A DNA stretch of 64,000 nucleotides from Diacronema lutheri (Eukaryota > Haptophyta > Pavlovophyceae > Pavlovales > Pavlovaceae): positions 263,001-327,000 of the forward strand of contig JAGTXO010000033.1 in the NCBI GenBank assembly GCA_019448385.1, written 5' to 3'. Both the position numbers and the translations under genes were made by a program. This document shows positions 12,624 through 22,025 of this stretch, one piece after another (the stretch's first letter is position 1; every line of letters starts with the position of its first letter). The notes beneath the pieces were generated by a model. The model was not told the origin of the DNA. It made no database searches and saw nothing but the letters and a program-made list of their open reading frames with translations.

Positions 12624-14044
12624 ATGCGCTCGCTCGTCGCGCTCGTCGCGCTCGGGCTCGTCGCGCCGTCGGGGTCGATGCGCAGCGTACCCCTTGCAGC
12701 CTTTCCCGGCCTCCGAACCGCCGCACTCGCCGTCCCCGCGCAGCCGCTGCGCTCGCGCGCGGTCATGATTGCGAGTACGGACACGCCGCTCGACGGCAGC
12801 AAGCGCAGCGCGGCGCTCGCGGAGGGGTACGAGGTGTGCCGCAAGATCACGGCGAGCTACGCCAAGACCTTTTATCTCGGCACGCGCTTCATGGCACCGC
12901 CGCGCGCGCGCGCTATCTGGGCCGTGTACGCGTGGTGCCGTCGGACGGACGACATTGTGGATGCGCCGCGCGGCGGGGTGAAGTACCTCAAGCGCGAGAT
13001 CGCGGCGTGGAGCGCGCGGCTCGAGCGCATCTGGGAGGGCGAGGCCTTTGACGTCGTCGATCTGCCCCTCGTCGAGACAGTCAAGCAGTACCCCACCATG
13101 TCAATTCAGCCGTACAAGGACATGATCGAGGGGATGCTCATGGACCTCAAGCAGGACAGGTACGAGACATTCGACGACCTGCACCTCTACTGCTACCGCG
13201 TCGCGGGGACGGTGGGCCTCATGACGCTGCCCGTCATGGGCACCGCCGATGGCGTCACCTACGAGGAGGCCGTTGAGCCCGTGCGCGCGCGCGCGCGCGC
13301 GCATGCAGCCCCCCCCCCCCCCCCCCCGCCCCCTACCCCCGACGCGAATGGGCGCGTGCACACGCCGCCCACGCGGTGCTTGTGCGCGGGCCGACTGCCG
13401 GACGACTGCCGGACCCGCCGCCACTTTTGAAACTCACCGCCCGCCCTCCGTCCCCCCTCTCCCTCCCTCCTCAGGCCCTCGCCCTCGGCATCGCGCTACA
13501 GCTGACCAACATCTTGCGCGACGTGGGCGAGGACGCGCGGCGTGGCCGGATCTACTTGCCAAAGGACGAGCTCAAGCGGTTCGGCGTGTCGGAGGAGCAG
13601 GTCCTCGCGGGCGTGCTCGACGAGAACTACGTCCGCCTCATGCAGTTCCAGATCGCGCGCGCGAGGGACTACTTTGACAAGTCCGAGGATGGCATCTCCA
13701 AGCTCGACGCCTCCGCGCGAATGTGCGAGCGCGCGCCGGGGCGCTGGCGCGCCGGCGCGAGCGCGTTGCGCCTGGCGCGAGGCATGCGGTGGCGCGAGGC
13801 ACGCGCGCGTGCGCGCGCGCGCTCACGCGCGCCGCGCCGCGCGCCTCGGCGGCGCAGGCCTGTGCGTGCGTCGCTTGACCTGTACCGCAAGATCCTCGAG
13901 AGGATCGAGGGGAACGGCTTTGACAACTTCCGCAAGCGCGCGTACGTGAGCAAGCTCGAGAAGTTCATGCAGCTGCCGCTCTCGTACATGAAGTGCCGCG
14001 AGGCGGCGCAGCTCTCGGGCCGCGCGCCAGCGGGCAGCCAATGA
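12624..14044 (+). CDS. PSY: Phytoene synthase, plastid-targeted
   Basis: Phytoene synthase condenses two geranylgeranyl diphosphates to phytoene, the first committed step of carotenoid synthesis in the plastid. Exons are 12624-13280, 13475-13722 and 13858-14044, giving 363 aa. Introns have GTGCGC and GTGCGA donors and CAG acceptors, and all phases fit. The trans-prenyltransferase hallmarks are present: YAWCRRTDDIVDAP carries the first Asp-rich motif and ALQLTNILRDVGEDARRGRIYLP the second. Splicing restores the conserved C-terminal block (SARMPVRASLDLYRKILE). The chosen Met opens a signal peptide (MRSLVALVALGLVAPSGS) followed by a basic stretch with an AAF motif, the bipartite presequence of red secondary plastids. 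An upstream in-frame Met at 12351 would bury this signal and was rejected. Intron 1 contains a 19-C run. Confidence 0.93.
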
Positions 14045-14369
14045 GAGTCAAGCGCCCTCCACGCCACTGGCTGGCTGCGCCTGCGACGCTCGAGCCGCGC
14101 GCCGTCCCCGGACAGCTCGGCGCGGACAGCGCAGCCGCGCGCACCTTGCGACGCGCTGCTGGCGCGCGCACGCGCGTCGCTATATCGTCCACGGCGGAAG
14201 ACGGCCCGTCGCCGTCAGCGCCTATGATAGCTGAGTGGGTCGGCGTCCAAGCCGCGGCTGCCGTCCAGCCCCGCAGCTCGGAGCCATCGCCCATCAGCAA
14301 CGCCCCTCTCAGGGTTTTTGAAGTTTGGTGAGCTGCCTGCCGCCCGGCCTTGCCCTCCGCCGGCTCAGC
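14045..14369. other. Convergent intergenic region, no gene seen
   Basis: This is 3' flanking sequence between phytoene synthase and the uS2-like gene. I see no RNA gene, conserved frame or repeat of note. Confidence 0.5.
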
Positions 14370-15236
14370 TCAATGCCGCGCGGGCGTCGTCGCCGGCCCC
14401 ACCGTCGGCATCGCCTGCTGATCCTGCGCCTTGCGCGCCGCCGTCGCCGCCGCCGACGCGGCGGCGCGCGCCCGCCCCTTGAGCTTCTGCTCGAGCTCGG
14501 CTGCAACGGCGATGGAGATCGCGCGACGGCGGAAGAGCTCACGTCGCGCGTCGGCGGGGAAAGCGTACTCGCCACCGCGCGGCGAGCGGCCCGAGTGCGT
14601 GCGCGCAAAGACGGCGCGCTCCACGGCCGCCGCGTCGTTGGCCGCCGCCCACGCTCTGCGCGCCTCGGCCGCGTGCTCGGGCGGACTGCCCTTGCCCGCG
14701 GCCTCGAGGAGGTGCTCGACGGAGCCCGAGGCGCGGCGACGGCGGGGTGCGTCCGCGCCGCGGCGCACGGCGTCGTGTAGCATGTTCAGCATGCCCAGCT
14801 TGGCGCTCGGCGACTCGTCGGAGATCGGGACGGCGAACGTGATGTCGGTCGACGGCTGCGAGGCGCCGACGGGCGAGATCGTGGGGATGCCGGCGGCGGC
14901 GGCCTCGCGCGCGATGTCGCTGCTGTGCGAGAGGCAGACGATCAGGTCGGGTAGCTGCTTCATCCGGTACAGCTGCTCCCACATCCGCACGACGCGCTCC
15001 TTGTGCTTCTTGAGGAGGATCGCCTCGTCTGGCGGCGAGTTCATCGCCGCGTACGCCGCCGCCTTCTTGCGCAAGTACTGCGCAAAAGCGCGCTCGTAGA
15101 TGCGCGCCTCGACGTCGCCCTCGCTCGTGGCCGCGAGCGGCGGCGGCGGCGGTGGCCGCGCCGCCGTGCACAGCGCGCGCGCGCCGAGCGGCCGAAGGAT
15201 GGGCCCGGCGATCGCTGTCATCGTCGCCAGCCGCAT
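14370..15236 (-). CDS. uS2-like mitochondrial ribosomal protein (C-terminal-half type)
   Basis: This is a 288-aa protein with a mitochondrial-type presequence (MRLATMTAIAGPILRPLGARAL). A central block, LPDLIVCLSHSSDIAREAAAAGIPTI followed by ITFAVPISDESPSAKLGML, matches the C-terminal half of bacterial/organellar ribosomal protein uS2 (PDLxxVxD, AxxEAxxxxIPxI, IPxNDD). The N-terminal half of a canonical uS2 (the HFGH and RWNP region) is not recognisable; it is replaced by a charged helical segment. The C-terminus is Ala/Arg-rich. It may be a split or highly diverged uS2m. The start at 15236 is chosen because upstream in-frame positions lack an ATG. It diverges from the UBA protein with 41 bp between start codons. 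Confidence 0.5.
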   Translation of the reverse strand: MRLATMTAIAGPILRPLGARALCTAARPPPPPPLAATSEGDVEARIYERAFAQYLRKKAAAYAAMNSPPDEAILLKKHKERVVRMWEQLYRMKQLPDLIVCLSHSSDIAREAAAAGIPTISPVGASQPSTDITFAVPISDESPSAKLGMLNMLHDAVRRGADAPRRRRASGSVEHLLEAAGKGSPPEHAAEARRAWAAANDAAAVERAVFARTHSGRSPRGGEYAFPADARRELFRRRAISIAVAAELEQKLKGRARAAASAAATAARKAQDQQAMPTVGPATTPARH

Positions 15237-15277
15237 CGTGCGAGACTCGCGACGCGCGCAGGCCGCCAAAAGCAACG

Positions 15278-15751
15278 ATGGAGGAGCTGATCTCCGTCCG
15301 GTTGCTCGTCCCGGAGCCACCGAGGCCACCGGCGCGCGCGGCGGGCGGCGGCGGCACGGCTATGGCGCAGATCGATCTGTCGCTCGAGCATGAGGCCATC
15401 GCCCGCGAACAGGCTCACATCGCGGAGCGCCTGCGCGCGAGGGCTGGCTGGCCGTCCGACGAGGCGATCGCCGCCGGCCTGCACGAGGAGCAGGAGGCGA
15501 GCAAGGCGCGGGCGGTGCACGACTGGATCGAGCGCGGGTACCCGGCCGACGACGCCACAGCCGCCGTGGCCACGTGCGGCGTCGACCCGCAGGCTGCGCT
15601 CGCCTTCCTTCGCGCGTGCGCGCAGCTGCGCGACGACTTTGGCTTTGAGGCTGCGCCTGCGCGCGCGAGCCTCGCGGCCACCGGCGGCGACGTGCAAGAA
15701 GCGATCAATCGCATCCTTCAGAGTGGTTCGCATTCGAGGGCGTCGCATTGA
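15278..15751 (+). CDS. UBA-like domain protein
   Basis: This is a 157-aa intronless protein beginning MEELISVRLL. Its C-terminus (FGFEAAPARASLAATGGDVQ to ILQS) looks like a UBA three-helix bundle. A preceding segment (VHDWIERGYPADDATAAVATCGVD) resembles a second, weaker UBA copy. UBA domains bind ubiquitin, so a ubiquitin-pathway adaptor role is likely but the partner is unknown. An internal Met (MAQIDLSLEHE) is an alternative start. No catalytic domain is visible. Confidence 0.6.
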   Translation: MEELISVRLLVPEPPRPPARAAGGGGTAMAQIDLSLEHEAIAREQAHIAERLRARAGWPSDEAIAAGLHEEQEASKARAVHDWIERGYPADDATAAVATCGVDPQAALAFLRACAQLRDDFGFEAAPARASLAATGGDVQEAINRILQSGSHSRASH

Positions 15752-15807
15752 CCATTCTTGCGCATGGTGCCCGAATGGTGGTTCGTACGGCCCGACCTTC
15801 GCCTCCG

Positions 15808-15833
15808 CCCCCCCCCCCCCCCCCCCCCCCCCC
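15808..15833. repeat. Poly-C tract (26 C)
   Basis: An uninterrupted run of 26 C lies in the 165-bp space between the convergent UBA and SEC13 genes. No gene is seen in the rest of this gap. Confidence 0.95.
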
Positions 15834-15916
15834 AAATGCTAGGTGCACGCTCGCCTCGTGGTCTGGCTGGCCCGCGGCCGCCGTCGCACGACGCCGTCGC
15901 CGCGCTCACGCAACGC

Positions 15917-17187
15917 TCAGCCCTGCACAGCCTGGCCATCGTGCACTGAGCCGATTTGCACCCAGTTGCCGTGAGGCTGCGCCGAGTCGCCCTGTAGGCT
16001 TTCTTGCCACAGCGACACCTGCGCGCACGCCGGTGCAGCGCAAGGCCGGAGCGGCGGGCAATGCGCCGATGGTAAGGGCGCTGGGCGGGTGGGCTGCACG
16101 ATTGGGGGCGTGCGCTCGCGCGACGCAACCGGCCCATCGGCGAGTGCGCGGCGGCGGCGGCGCCGCCCACCTTGTTGTCGCCCGTGCTGACGGCAAGGAT
16201 CCCGCCGGTGAGCGACCATGACACCTTCCACACGGCCGAGTCGAAGGGAGGGAGCTGCACGTGCGTCCACTGGCCGGACGTCGCGTCGCGCGTCCAGATG
16301 AGCACGCGCCCGTCCTGCGAGCACGAGGCGACGACCGAGGCGGGCGAGGAGGCGATCGGCGCCCATGCGACGTCGCGCACCCAGTCCGTGTGCTCGGCGA
16401 GCGTCGCGACGAGCGACCACTCCTGCGTCGCCGGGTCGTGCCGCCAGACTTTGACGAGATTGTCACACCCTCCCGTCACGAGCTGCGCGCTCGTCGAGAG
16501 CTGCTTGCTCGCTGAGGCGACGAGGGCGGCGGGCTCGTACGCGGGCGCCCACGACACGCCATTCACGCCGATCTGGTGCGCGCCAATCTTGGTCGCCGTC
16601 CACGAGTCGTCCGCCTGGTGCGTGAGGATTGTGACGCGCGTATCCGCCGACGCGCATGCGAGGACGAGGCCAAGCTCAGCGGGGGCCCACGCGAGGGCGT
16701 TGACGGACGAGTCGTGGCCGTCGTACACGTACACGCGCACCCAGTGATTGGGCGCCTGCTCCTTCCACACGCACACCTTGCGGTCGTACGAGCACGACGC
16801 GAGGAGCACGCCAAACTGCGGGTGCGCCCATGCGACCTGCCAAACGGGACCCTCATGCCCCTTGAGCTCGGCGACCTGCACGCGCTGGCCCGTGCCATCC
16901 TGCACGTCGTACACTCGGATCGTCCGGTCGGACGAGCACGTCGCCAGTTTCTTACCGTAGTAGTCGAGCTGCGCGTCATGCTGCGCGCAAGCGCCGCGCG
17001 ATTCGCGCGCCAGAGCGCGGCGGGCGCCGCATGGTCACGGGGTCGAGCGACGTAAGTCACGCGACACGACCAAGCTCTAGCGCGCGCCGCGCGCCATGCG
17101 CCACGCGCGCGCGCGCGCGCGCACGATCAGGTCCTCGTGTAGGGTCTCAATCGTCTCGGTCTGCTGCGTCGCGGCCGCCATCGTCAT
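15917..17187 (-). CDS. SEC13: SEC13, COPII coat / nuclear pore WD40 protein
   Basis: SEC13 is a beta-propeller subunit of the outer COPII coat (with SEC31) and of the nuclear-pore Y complex. Exons are 17125-17187, 16171-16980 and 15917-16018. They join to a 324-aa protein, essentially the length of human SEC13 (322). The first exon gives MTMAAATQQTETIETLHEDL and splices in phase 0 to IHDAQLDYYGKKLATCSSDR, the family's hallmark N-terminus. WD blades follow (GHEGPVWQVAWAHP, LASCSYDRKVCVWKE, GHDSSVNALAWAP, HTDWVRDVAWAP). The last exon supplies the closing strand VSLWQESLQG. Donors are GTGCGC and GTGGGC. Its start lies 82 bp from the divergent secreted protein gene. Confidence 0.95.
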
Positions 17188-17269
17188 CCCGGGCCGAAGA
17201 GTCCGGGGACCTGCGCGGGTCGGGCGGGCACAATCCGGGGCCGCCGTTCGCGCTCAGAGGGAAATACGA

Positions 17270-18418
17270 ATGTGGGCTGGCCGGTTCGCGCTCATCAGCC
17301 TGCTGCCCGCGGCGGAGGCGCTCGGCGCAGGCGCGCGGCCCACATCGCGGCAGCAGGTGCGCGGAGTGGGCGACATTCGCCGTGGCGCTGCTTACCGTGA
17401 CCGCGACGCGCTCAGCTACCAGACGGCGGAGCTCGCCACGACAACGGCAATTGCTAACGCGCCTCGCTCCGTCGCGCTCCCACCCGTCGGCGCAACATTT
17501 ACGGACACGATGCTGCTTCCCGTGATCGGGCTGCAGACGGTCAAGCTTAGCATCATCTCGCGCTCCCGCGCGCGACTCCGCCTCTCCGGCGCGCTCCTCC
17601 ACGACGACACCATCGAATATGGGCTCGACTCGGCCGGCGACCTCGAGTTTTTGCTCAGCGACCACACGCTGAGGCTGGTGCATGCCCTTGGCGTGTCGAT
17701 CGCGCGCGCCGAATACTGCCCGAAGAACGACCGCGCGCGCATCACGCTGAAGATCCCCGCCTTCCCCGCGCTGCTCGTCGAGCTGCGCAGGCTGCATGGG
17801 CCGCGCCGATGGCGCACGGCGGGCTCGGCGCGGCTCGGCGCGCAGCCGCTGCCGCCGCGCGCGCCGGCACGAGCCACGGCGCGCCAGGGCGTGCTGCCGC
17901 TCGCCGGTTCGCTTGTGATGCGCACGCTTTGGCTGCCGGCACGAGGCCTGTCAACGATGCGGGGCGTCCTCCGTGCAGCGCGCGCACCGGCGACGGCGAG
18001 CGCACAGCCGCAGCCGCAGCCGGCGTCGCAGCCGCCCGCCGCCGCGCCCGCCGCGACACCCTCCACGACGGCCTGCGACAGCGCCCTCCCGCCCCTCGGC
18101 TCCACGTACGCGCACACCCTCAAATTGCCCGTTCTCGGCGTTCAATCTTTCCGGCTCACGATCGAGACGGGCTCGGCCGCGCACATCGCGATGGACGGCG
18201 CAATCAGGCTGGCCGAGCCCATCGAGTACGGCGTCGGCGCGCGCGGCGAACTCGACTTCAAGCTGAGCGAGGGGACGCAGCGCATGCTCCGCGGCTTTGG
18301 CGTGTCGCTCACGGCGGCTGAGTACTGCGCGCAAATGGACCGCGCGTTCGTGACCGTTAAGCCGCCGGCCGTGCCCGCGCTGAAGATCCAGCTCAACCGC
18401 GTGCGTGACGGCAATTGA
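17270..18418 (+). CDS. Secreted or plastid-type protein with a tandem-duplicated unknown domain
   Basis: This is a 382-aa intronless protein that I do not recognise. The chosen Met opens a signal peptide (MWAGRFALISLLPAAEALGA). The body holds two diverged copies of a domain of about 105 residues, at about 70-173 and 273-379. Both start LPP(V/L)G(A/S)T(F/Y), then LPV(I/L)G(L/V)Q, I/E-EYG, a L-S-x-x-(T/Q) helix, and end with AEYCxxxDRAxxTxKxPAxPAL. The copies are joined by a Pro/Ala-rich linker of about 100 residues. The conserved Tyr-Cys and Asp-Arg pairs suggest a structured beta-rich fold. Function is unknown. Confidence 0.7.
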   Translation: MWAGRFALISLLPAAEALGAGARPTSRQQVRGVGDIRRGAAYRDRDALSYQTAELATTTAIANAPRSVALPPVGATFTDTMLLPVIGLQTVKLSIISRSRARLRLSGALLHDDTIEYGLDSAGDLEFLLSDHTLRLVHALGVSIARAEYCPKNDRARITLKIPAFPALLVELRRLHGPRRWRTAGSARLGAQPLPPRAPARATARQGVLPLAGSLVMRTLWLPARGLSTMRGVLRAARAPATASAQPQPQPASQPPAAAPAATPSTTACDSALPPLGSTYAHTLKLPVLGVQSFRLTIETGSAAHIAMDGAIRLAEPIEYGVGARGELDFKLSEGTQRMLRGFGVSLTAAEYCAQMDRAFVTVKPPAVPALKIQLNRVRDGN

Positions 18419-18524
18419 CGCGCGCTCCACCCCGGGCGCCGCGGCCGCCGTGAGAGGCTTCGAGGGAAGCGTGCGACTCAGACCGACGCGACGACGGGAT
18501 GGAAGGGACTCAAGCCTGGACTAG

Positions 18525-18553
18525 CCCCCCCCCCCCCCCCCCCCAAAAAAAAA
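18525..18553. repeat. Poly-C tract followed by poly-A
   Basis: Twenty C are followed directly by nine A, in the 154-bp gap between two convergent genes. The remaining gap sequence shows no feature. Confidence 0.95.
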
Positions 18554-18572
18554 CAAAACCTGACCGTGGCCC

Positions 18573-19065
18573 TCATGGCACAGCCGCTTGCTCGTGCTCG
18601 TGCGGGCTGCCACCCTCGTGCGCGCGCTCGCGCAGATCCGCGCTGCCGCTCGTGCCGTCGCGCTCGCCGTCGATGGCGTGCTCGTGCGCCGCCTCCGTGT
18701 GGCCGCCCATTGCTTGGCGCATGGTCTGCTGCATCTGGTTGAGCTGCGCCTGCTGCAGCTGCTGCAGCTGCTGCATCTGGTCGAGCATGTGCTGCGCGGG
18801 CATGGCTTGCTGCGCGAGGTGGTTCTCCTGCCCCCATTGATATTGCGGCTGCTGCTGCTGCTGCGCGGGCTGCTGGTAGCGCGCGTGCAGCGCGTGGTAG
18901 CCGTCTGACGCCGCCGGCTGTTGGTGCTGGTGGTCCTGCCCCCACTGGTATTGCTGCTGCTGCTGCAGCTGCTGCTGCTGCTGCTGGCGCAAACCGTGCC
19001 TGTCAGCCGCGTGGTCTGTCGACTGGAGCCGTTGCTGGCTCATCGCAAGGGCCTGCATCGCAAGG

Positions 19066-19099
<34 letters not shown>

Positions 19100-19978
19100 G
19101 TTGCAGCTCGTGCAGCTGCGCCTGCTGCGCCTGCTGCTGCGCGTACATGAGCGTCTGGAGCACTTGCTGGCCCTGCTCGATCGACGCGCACTCGCCCGAC
19201 GCGCCCAGGCCTCCGTACGATGGCTGCTGCGCCGGTGCGTGGTAGGATGCGTACGGCGCGGCGCCAGCGTACTGCCCGCCGGCGGCAGAGCCGCACGCGA
19301 GCTGCTGCTGCTGCTGCGGTTGGCCGCCGCCGTCCAGCAGCGCGGAGCATCCAAATGGGCTGCTGCCGCCAGCCTTAGCCTGCGCGAGCTGCGACTGCTG
19401 GAATTGCAAGAGGTACTGGAGCTGGTCGGACTGCAGCATCGTGTCCGTCTTCGCCTTTGTGAGCACTTCCTCGCGCGGGACGATGTCAATAAGGAAGTCG
19501 TAAACGCCAGATTTGGTCACGGCGGTCGCGATGTCGTTGCGCTGGAGCGTGCGTCGCTTGTTCTCGCGGGTATGCAGCCACGAACGCAGCGTGAGCTCGG
19601 AGATGAAGAGCTCGCACGCCTTCGCGAAGACCATCGGCGCCTCCGCCGAGATCATCTGCACTTCCTCATCGCTCTTCATGATCTTTTTGATCCGCGCGAG
19701 CGGCAGCTGGTGCGACCGGAAGTCTGCGCTCTCGGCAATGACCTGCGCGCGGCGCGCGGGCGCGCGCGAGGGTGGCGGGCGCGAGCGGGCGGTGGGCGCG
19801 TTTAAGCGCGTCGGCGCCGGCACTGGCGAGGGCCTTTGCGCCCGTGCGCGCACGCGCCGGAAAGGATGGACCGCGCGCGCGCGCGTCCGCGCGCCTTTGT
19901 TTGCGACTCCCAAAATTGCTGCAGCATCACGTGCATCTGCATCGTCGAGATCGCATCGCCATGGTGCTCGCTCTCCAT
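18573..19978 (-). CDS. NF-YC: NF-YC (HAP5) CCAAT-binding factor subunit
   Basis: Histone-fold subunit of the NF-Y trimer; it dimerises with NF-YB before NF-YA joins and CCAAT DNA is bound. Exons are 19895-19978 and 18573-19742 (417 aa). Exon 1 gives [20 protein letters not shown] then QFWESQTK, the typical NF-YC lead-in, and splices in phase 0 to [20 protein letters not shown]. The donor reads AAAG/GCGCGC, so this is a GC-AG intron. Core motifs are [50 protein letters not shown] and [12 protein letters not shown]. The C-terminal 270 residues are Gln-rich, encoded by CAG/CAA runs (about 18700-19340), a typical activation domain. It is transcribed divergently from NF-YB. Confidence 0.95.
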
Positions 19979-20086
19979 GGGTGGCGAAAGGGGGCACGAC
20001 CGCCGTTTGACGCAAAAACCAAAAAGCCCATTGGCTTCCTTTATTCAAAACTCTTCTTGACCAACCAGAGGGTGGCGGACAAATTC
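19979..20086. promoter_or_regulatory. Shared NF-YC/NF-YB divergent promoter with a CCAAT box
   Basis: The 108 bp between the two NF-Y subunit start codons are markedly less GC-rich than their surroundings. They contain CCCATTGGCTTCC, an inverted CCAAT box (ATTGG at 20030-20034), about 55 bp from each ATG. This is the binding site of the complex the two genes help form, so autoregulation is a direct inference. Confidence 0.6.
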
Positions 20087-20812
20087 ATGGCGGACGAGGG
20101 AGACGCAGGCGGGTGGCAGGAGCCGCAGGAGTCGCGGCCGGCGGCGAGCACGGCGGGCGAGGAGGTGGCGCGCAGCGGCGGTGATCCGGATTATTTGCTG
20201 CCGATCGCAAACGTTGGCCGCATCATGAAGGGCGGCGTGCCGGTCGGCGCGAAGATCTCCAAGGACGCCAAGGAGTGCGTGCAGGAGTGCGTCTCCGAGT
20301 TCATCTCCTTCATCACGATGGAGGCGAACGAGAAGTGCCTGCAGGAGAAGCGAAAGACGATCAGCGGCGACGACCTCATCTGGGCGATGAAGAACCTCGG
20401 CTTCGACAACTATGTCGAACCCCTCTCGCTTTACCTGAACCGCTACAAGCAGCTCGCGGCCTCCGACGAGACGACCTTGAACGAGGGGCGGATGCGGCAA
20501 CAGCGCGAAGATGGGGCGAGCACCGACGAGGCGGCGGGCAGCTCGATTGATCGCGCCGCCGGCAGCGCGCGCACCGCCGCGCCCCACCCGCCCGTGGAGG
20601 GCCACACTGGCATGCCGTCTGGCCTTGCGCACGTCGCGTACGCGACGCACATCGTTGGCGCGACGGCGTACGTCCCGTCGCCGCAGGAGCAGTCGCACGC
20701 GGACAGCGCGAGGCAGCGGGCCGTGCCGTTGCTCCAGGTGGCGGACGCCAGTGTGCCTCGTGCGGCGCACGCCGAAATGAACGGCGCGTCGCCTGCGGCG
20801 ACAGGCCCCTAG
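20087..20812 (+). CDS. NF-YB: NF-YB (HAP3) CCAAT-binding factor subunit
   Basis: This 241-aa intronless protein is the H2B-like partner of NF-YC. The histone fold spans about residues 30-125: [73 protein letters not shown] and YLNRYK. These match the NF-YB consensus (LPIANVxRIMK, [11 protein letters not shown], EKRKTIxGDDLxWAM). The N-terminus is short and acidic and the C-terminus is a low-complexity tail. The Met at 20087 is chosen because it is the first ATG after the divergent promoter and gives a normal-length N-terminus. Confidence 0.96.
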   Translation: MADEGDAGGWQEPQESRPAASTAGEEVARSGGDPDYLLPIANVGRIMKGGVPVGAKISKDAKECVQECVSEFISFITMEANEKCLQEKRKTISGDDLIWAMKNLGFDNYVEPLSLYLNRYKQLAASDETTLNEGRMRQQREDGASTDEAAGSSIDRAAGSARTAAPHPPVEGHTGMPSGLAHVAYATHIVGATAYVPSPQEQSHADSARQRAVPLLQVADASVPRAAHAEMNGASPAATGP

Positions 20813-20866
20813 CTGTCGGTTTGAGTTGGACCGGCGAGGACCCGCACGCCTGGCGCGAGCGGTCGG

Positions 20867-22000
20867 TCAGTTTGCGCGCGCGGCCGCAAAGCGCCCGACC
20901 TCTGGCTGATCAACCACAAAGTCGGCCTCACACGCCGACGCCCTGAGCGCGCCGCCGAGCGCGGCGGCGGCGCGGCCGTCGATCATGTTGCCCCATAGGC
21001 TGATGGCGAGCACGGGCGCGCCGCTCGTCAGCGCGTCGGCGAGCGCGACGAGGCCGGGCGCGCAGATGCCGTTGGAGGAGAGGTCGATCGAAGTTGCGCT
21101 CGAGCGGTGCGCGAGCGCGCGCGAAATAGCAATGGCGGTCGCGTCCTTGAGCGCGCAGCCGGAGACGTTCAGCATCTCGAGCCCACCGAGCTGCGCGACG
21201 AGCGCCGCGAGCAACGGCGCGCACGCCTCGCCGAGCGGGTTGCAGCGAAGCGAGAGTGTGCGCAGAGCGCTCGGCGGTACGTCGTCTCGCGGCGCGAGGA
21301 GCGCCGTGACGATCTGCTGGAGGCCGTGCTCACGCATGCCGTGCTTGGAGAGGTCGAGAGAGGTGAGCGAGGCATTCACGCGCAGCGCCCCCGCAAAATG
21401 CACCGCTGTCTCGTCTGCGAGGGAGGAAAGACGCGGATTTGAGAGTGAGAGGGCGGTAAGCGTGCTGTTCTCGCGCAGCGCGGTCGCGAGGGCGACGACG
21501 GCCTCGGTCTCAATCTCAGTGTCGTCGAGGGCGAGAGAAGCGAGCGCGGTGTTTGTTTGCAGCATTTCCGCCGCGCAGAAGCCACCCTCAAATCCGACCG
21601 GGTTGCCCGAGAGGTCGAGGACCTGTACGGTCTCGTTGTGCGCGAGCGCGCTGCACAGCTTCGCGCAGCCGGCGCCGCCAATGTCGTCGTAGCGGAAGTC
21701 GAGCATGACAATAGTCGAATCGTGGGAGATGAGCTCGTGCAGCGCGTCGAGCGCGCCGTCCCCAAGGCTCTGGTGCGCGAGCGTCACACTGTGTACGAGC
21801 GGGTATGCGCGCAGCGTGAGCGCGAGAGCGGTCACGTCGATTGCGTGCATCGGCGGGCCGTCTTTGCGGCCGACGACGCGGATCGCGACGTCCGCATCGT
21901 CGTTCAGCTCCACGCAGTCGAGCACTCGCCGATTCGGTTCGATCAGCAGCTTGCCGCATTCCTCCTTGAACGTCGAGACCCACAGCGTGCTCTTCCTCAT
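20867..22000 (-). CDS. Leucine-rich-repeat protein, ribonuclease-inhibitor type
   Basis: This is a 377-aa intronless protein starting MRKSTLWVSTFKEECGKLL. It has about eight RI-type leucine-rich repeats of 28-29 residues (for example VQVLDLSGNPVGFEGGFCAA, LTSLDLSKHGMREHG, ATSIDLSSNGICAPGLVALA). The architecture resembles LRRC34- or TCTE1-like proteins, which act as scaffolds; I cannot assign an orthologue. No kinase, NACHT or membrane segment is present. Its start codon is only 25 bp from the divergent PP2C gene. Confidence 0.75.
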   Translation of the reverse strand: MRKSTLWVSTFKEECGKLLIEPNRRVLDCVELNDDADVAIRVVGRKDGPPMHAIDVTALALTLRAYPLVHSVTLAHQSLGDGALDALHELISHDSTIVMLDFRYDDIGGAGCAKLCSALAHNETVQVLDLSGNPVGFEGGFCAAEMLQTNTALASLALDDTEIETEAVVALATALRENSTLTALSLSNPRLSSLADETAVHFAGALRVNASLTSLDLSKHGMREHGLQQIVTALLAPRDDVPPSALRTLSLRCNPLGEACAPLLAALVAQLGGLEMLNVSGCALKDATAIAISRALAHRSSATSIDLSSNGICAPGLVALADALTSGAPVLAISLWGNMIDGRAAAALGGALRASACEADFVVDQPEVGRFAAARAN

Positions 22001-22025
22001 CGCGAACGTGTAACGACCAATAAAA
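22001..22025. promoter_or_regulatory. 25-bp divergent promoter with CCAAT, LRR / PP2C
   Basis: Only 25 bp lie between the two ATGs (TGTAACGACCAATAAAA). They contain CCAAT at 22017-22021 adjoining an AT-rich stretch. So little room means that promoter elements or 5' leaders must overlap the neighbouring gene, or that leaders are nearly absent. Confidence 0.5.

Noticed and set aside
16914-17060. SEC13 start near 16914 without the small first exon
   Set aside because: That position is a GTG, and conserved residues IHDAQLDYYGKK lie upstream. The 63-nt exon at 17125-17187 restores the family N-terminus in frame.
18700-19340. CAG-rich stretch as an independent microsatellite
   Set aside because: It is the Gln-rich activation domain of NF-YC, with mixed CAG/CAA codons in frame.
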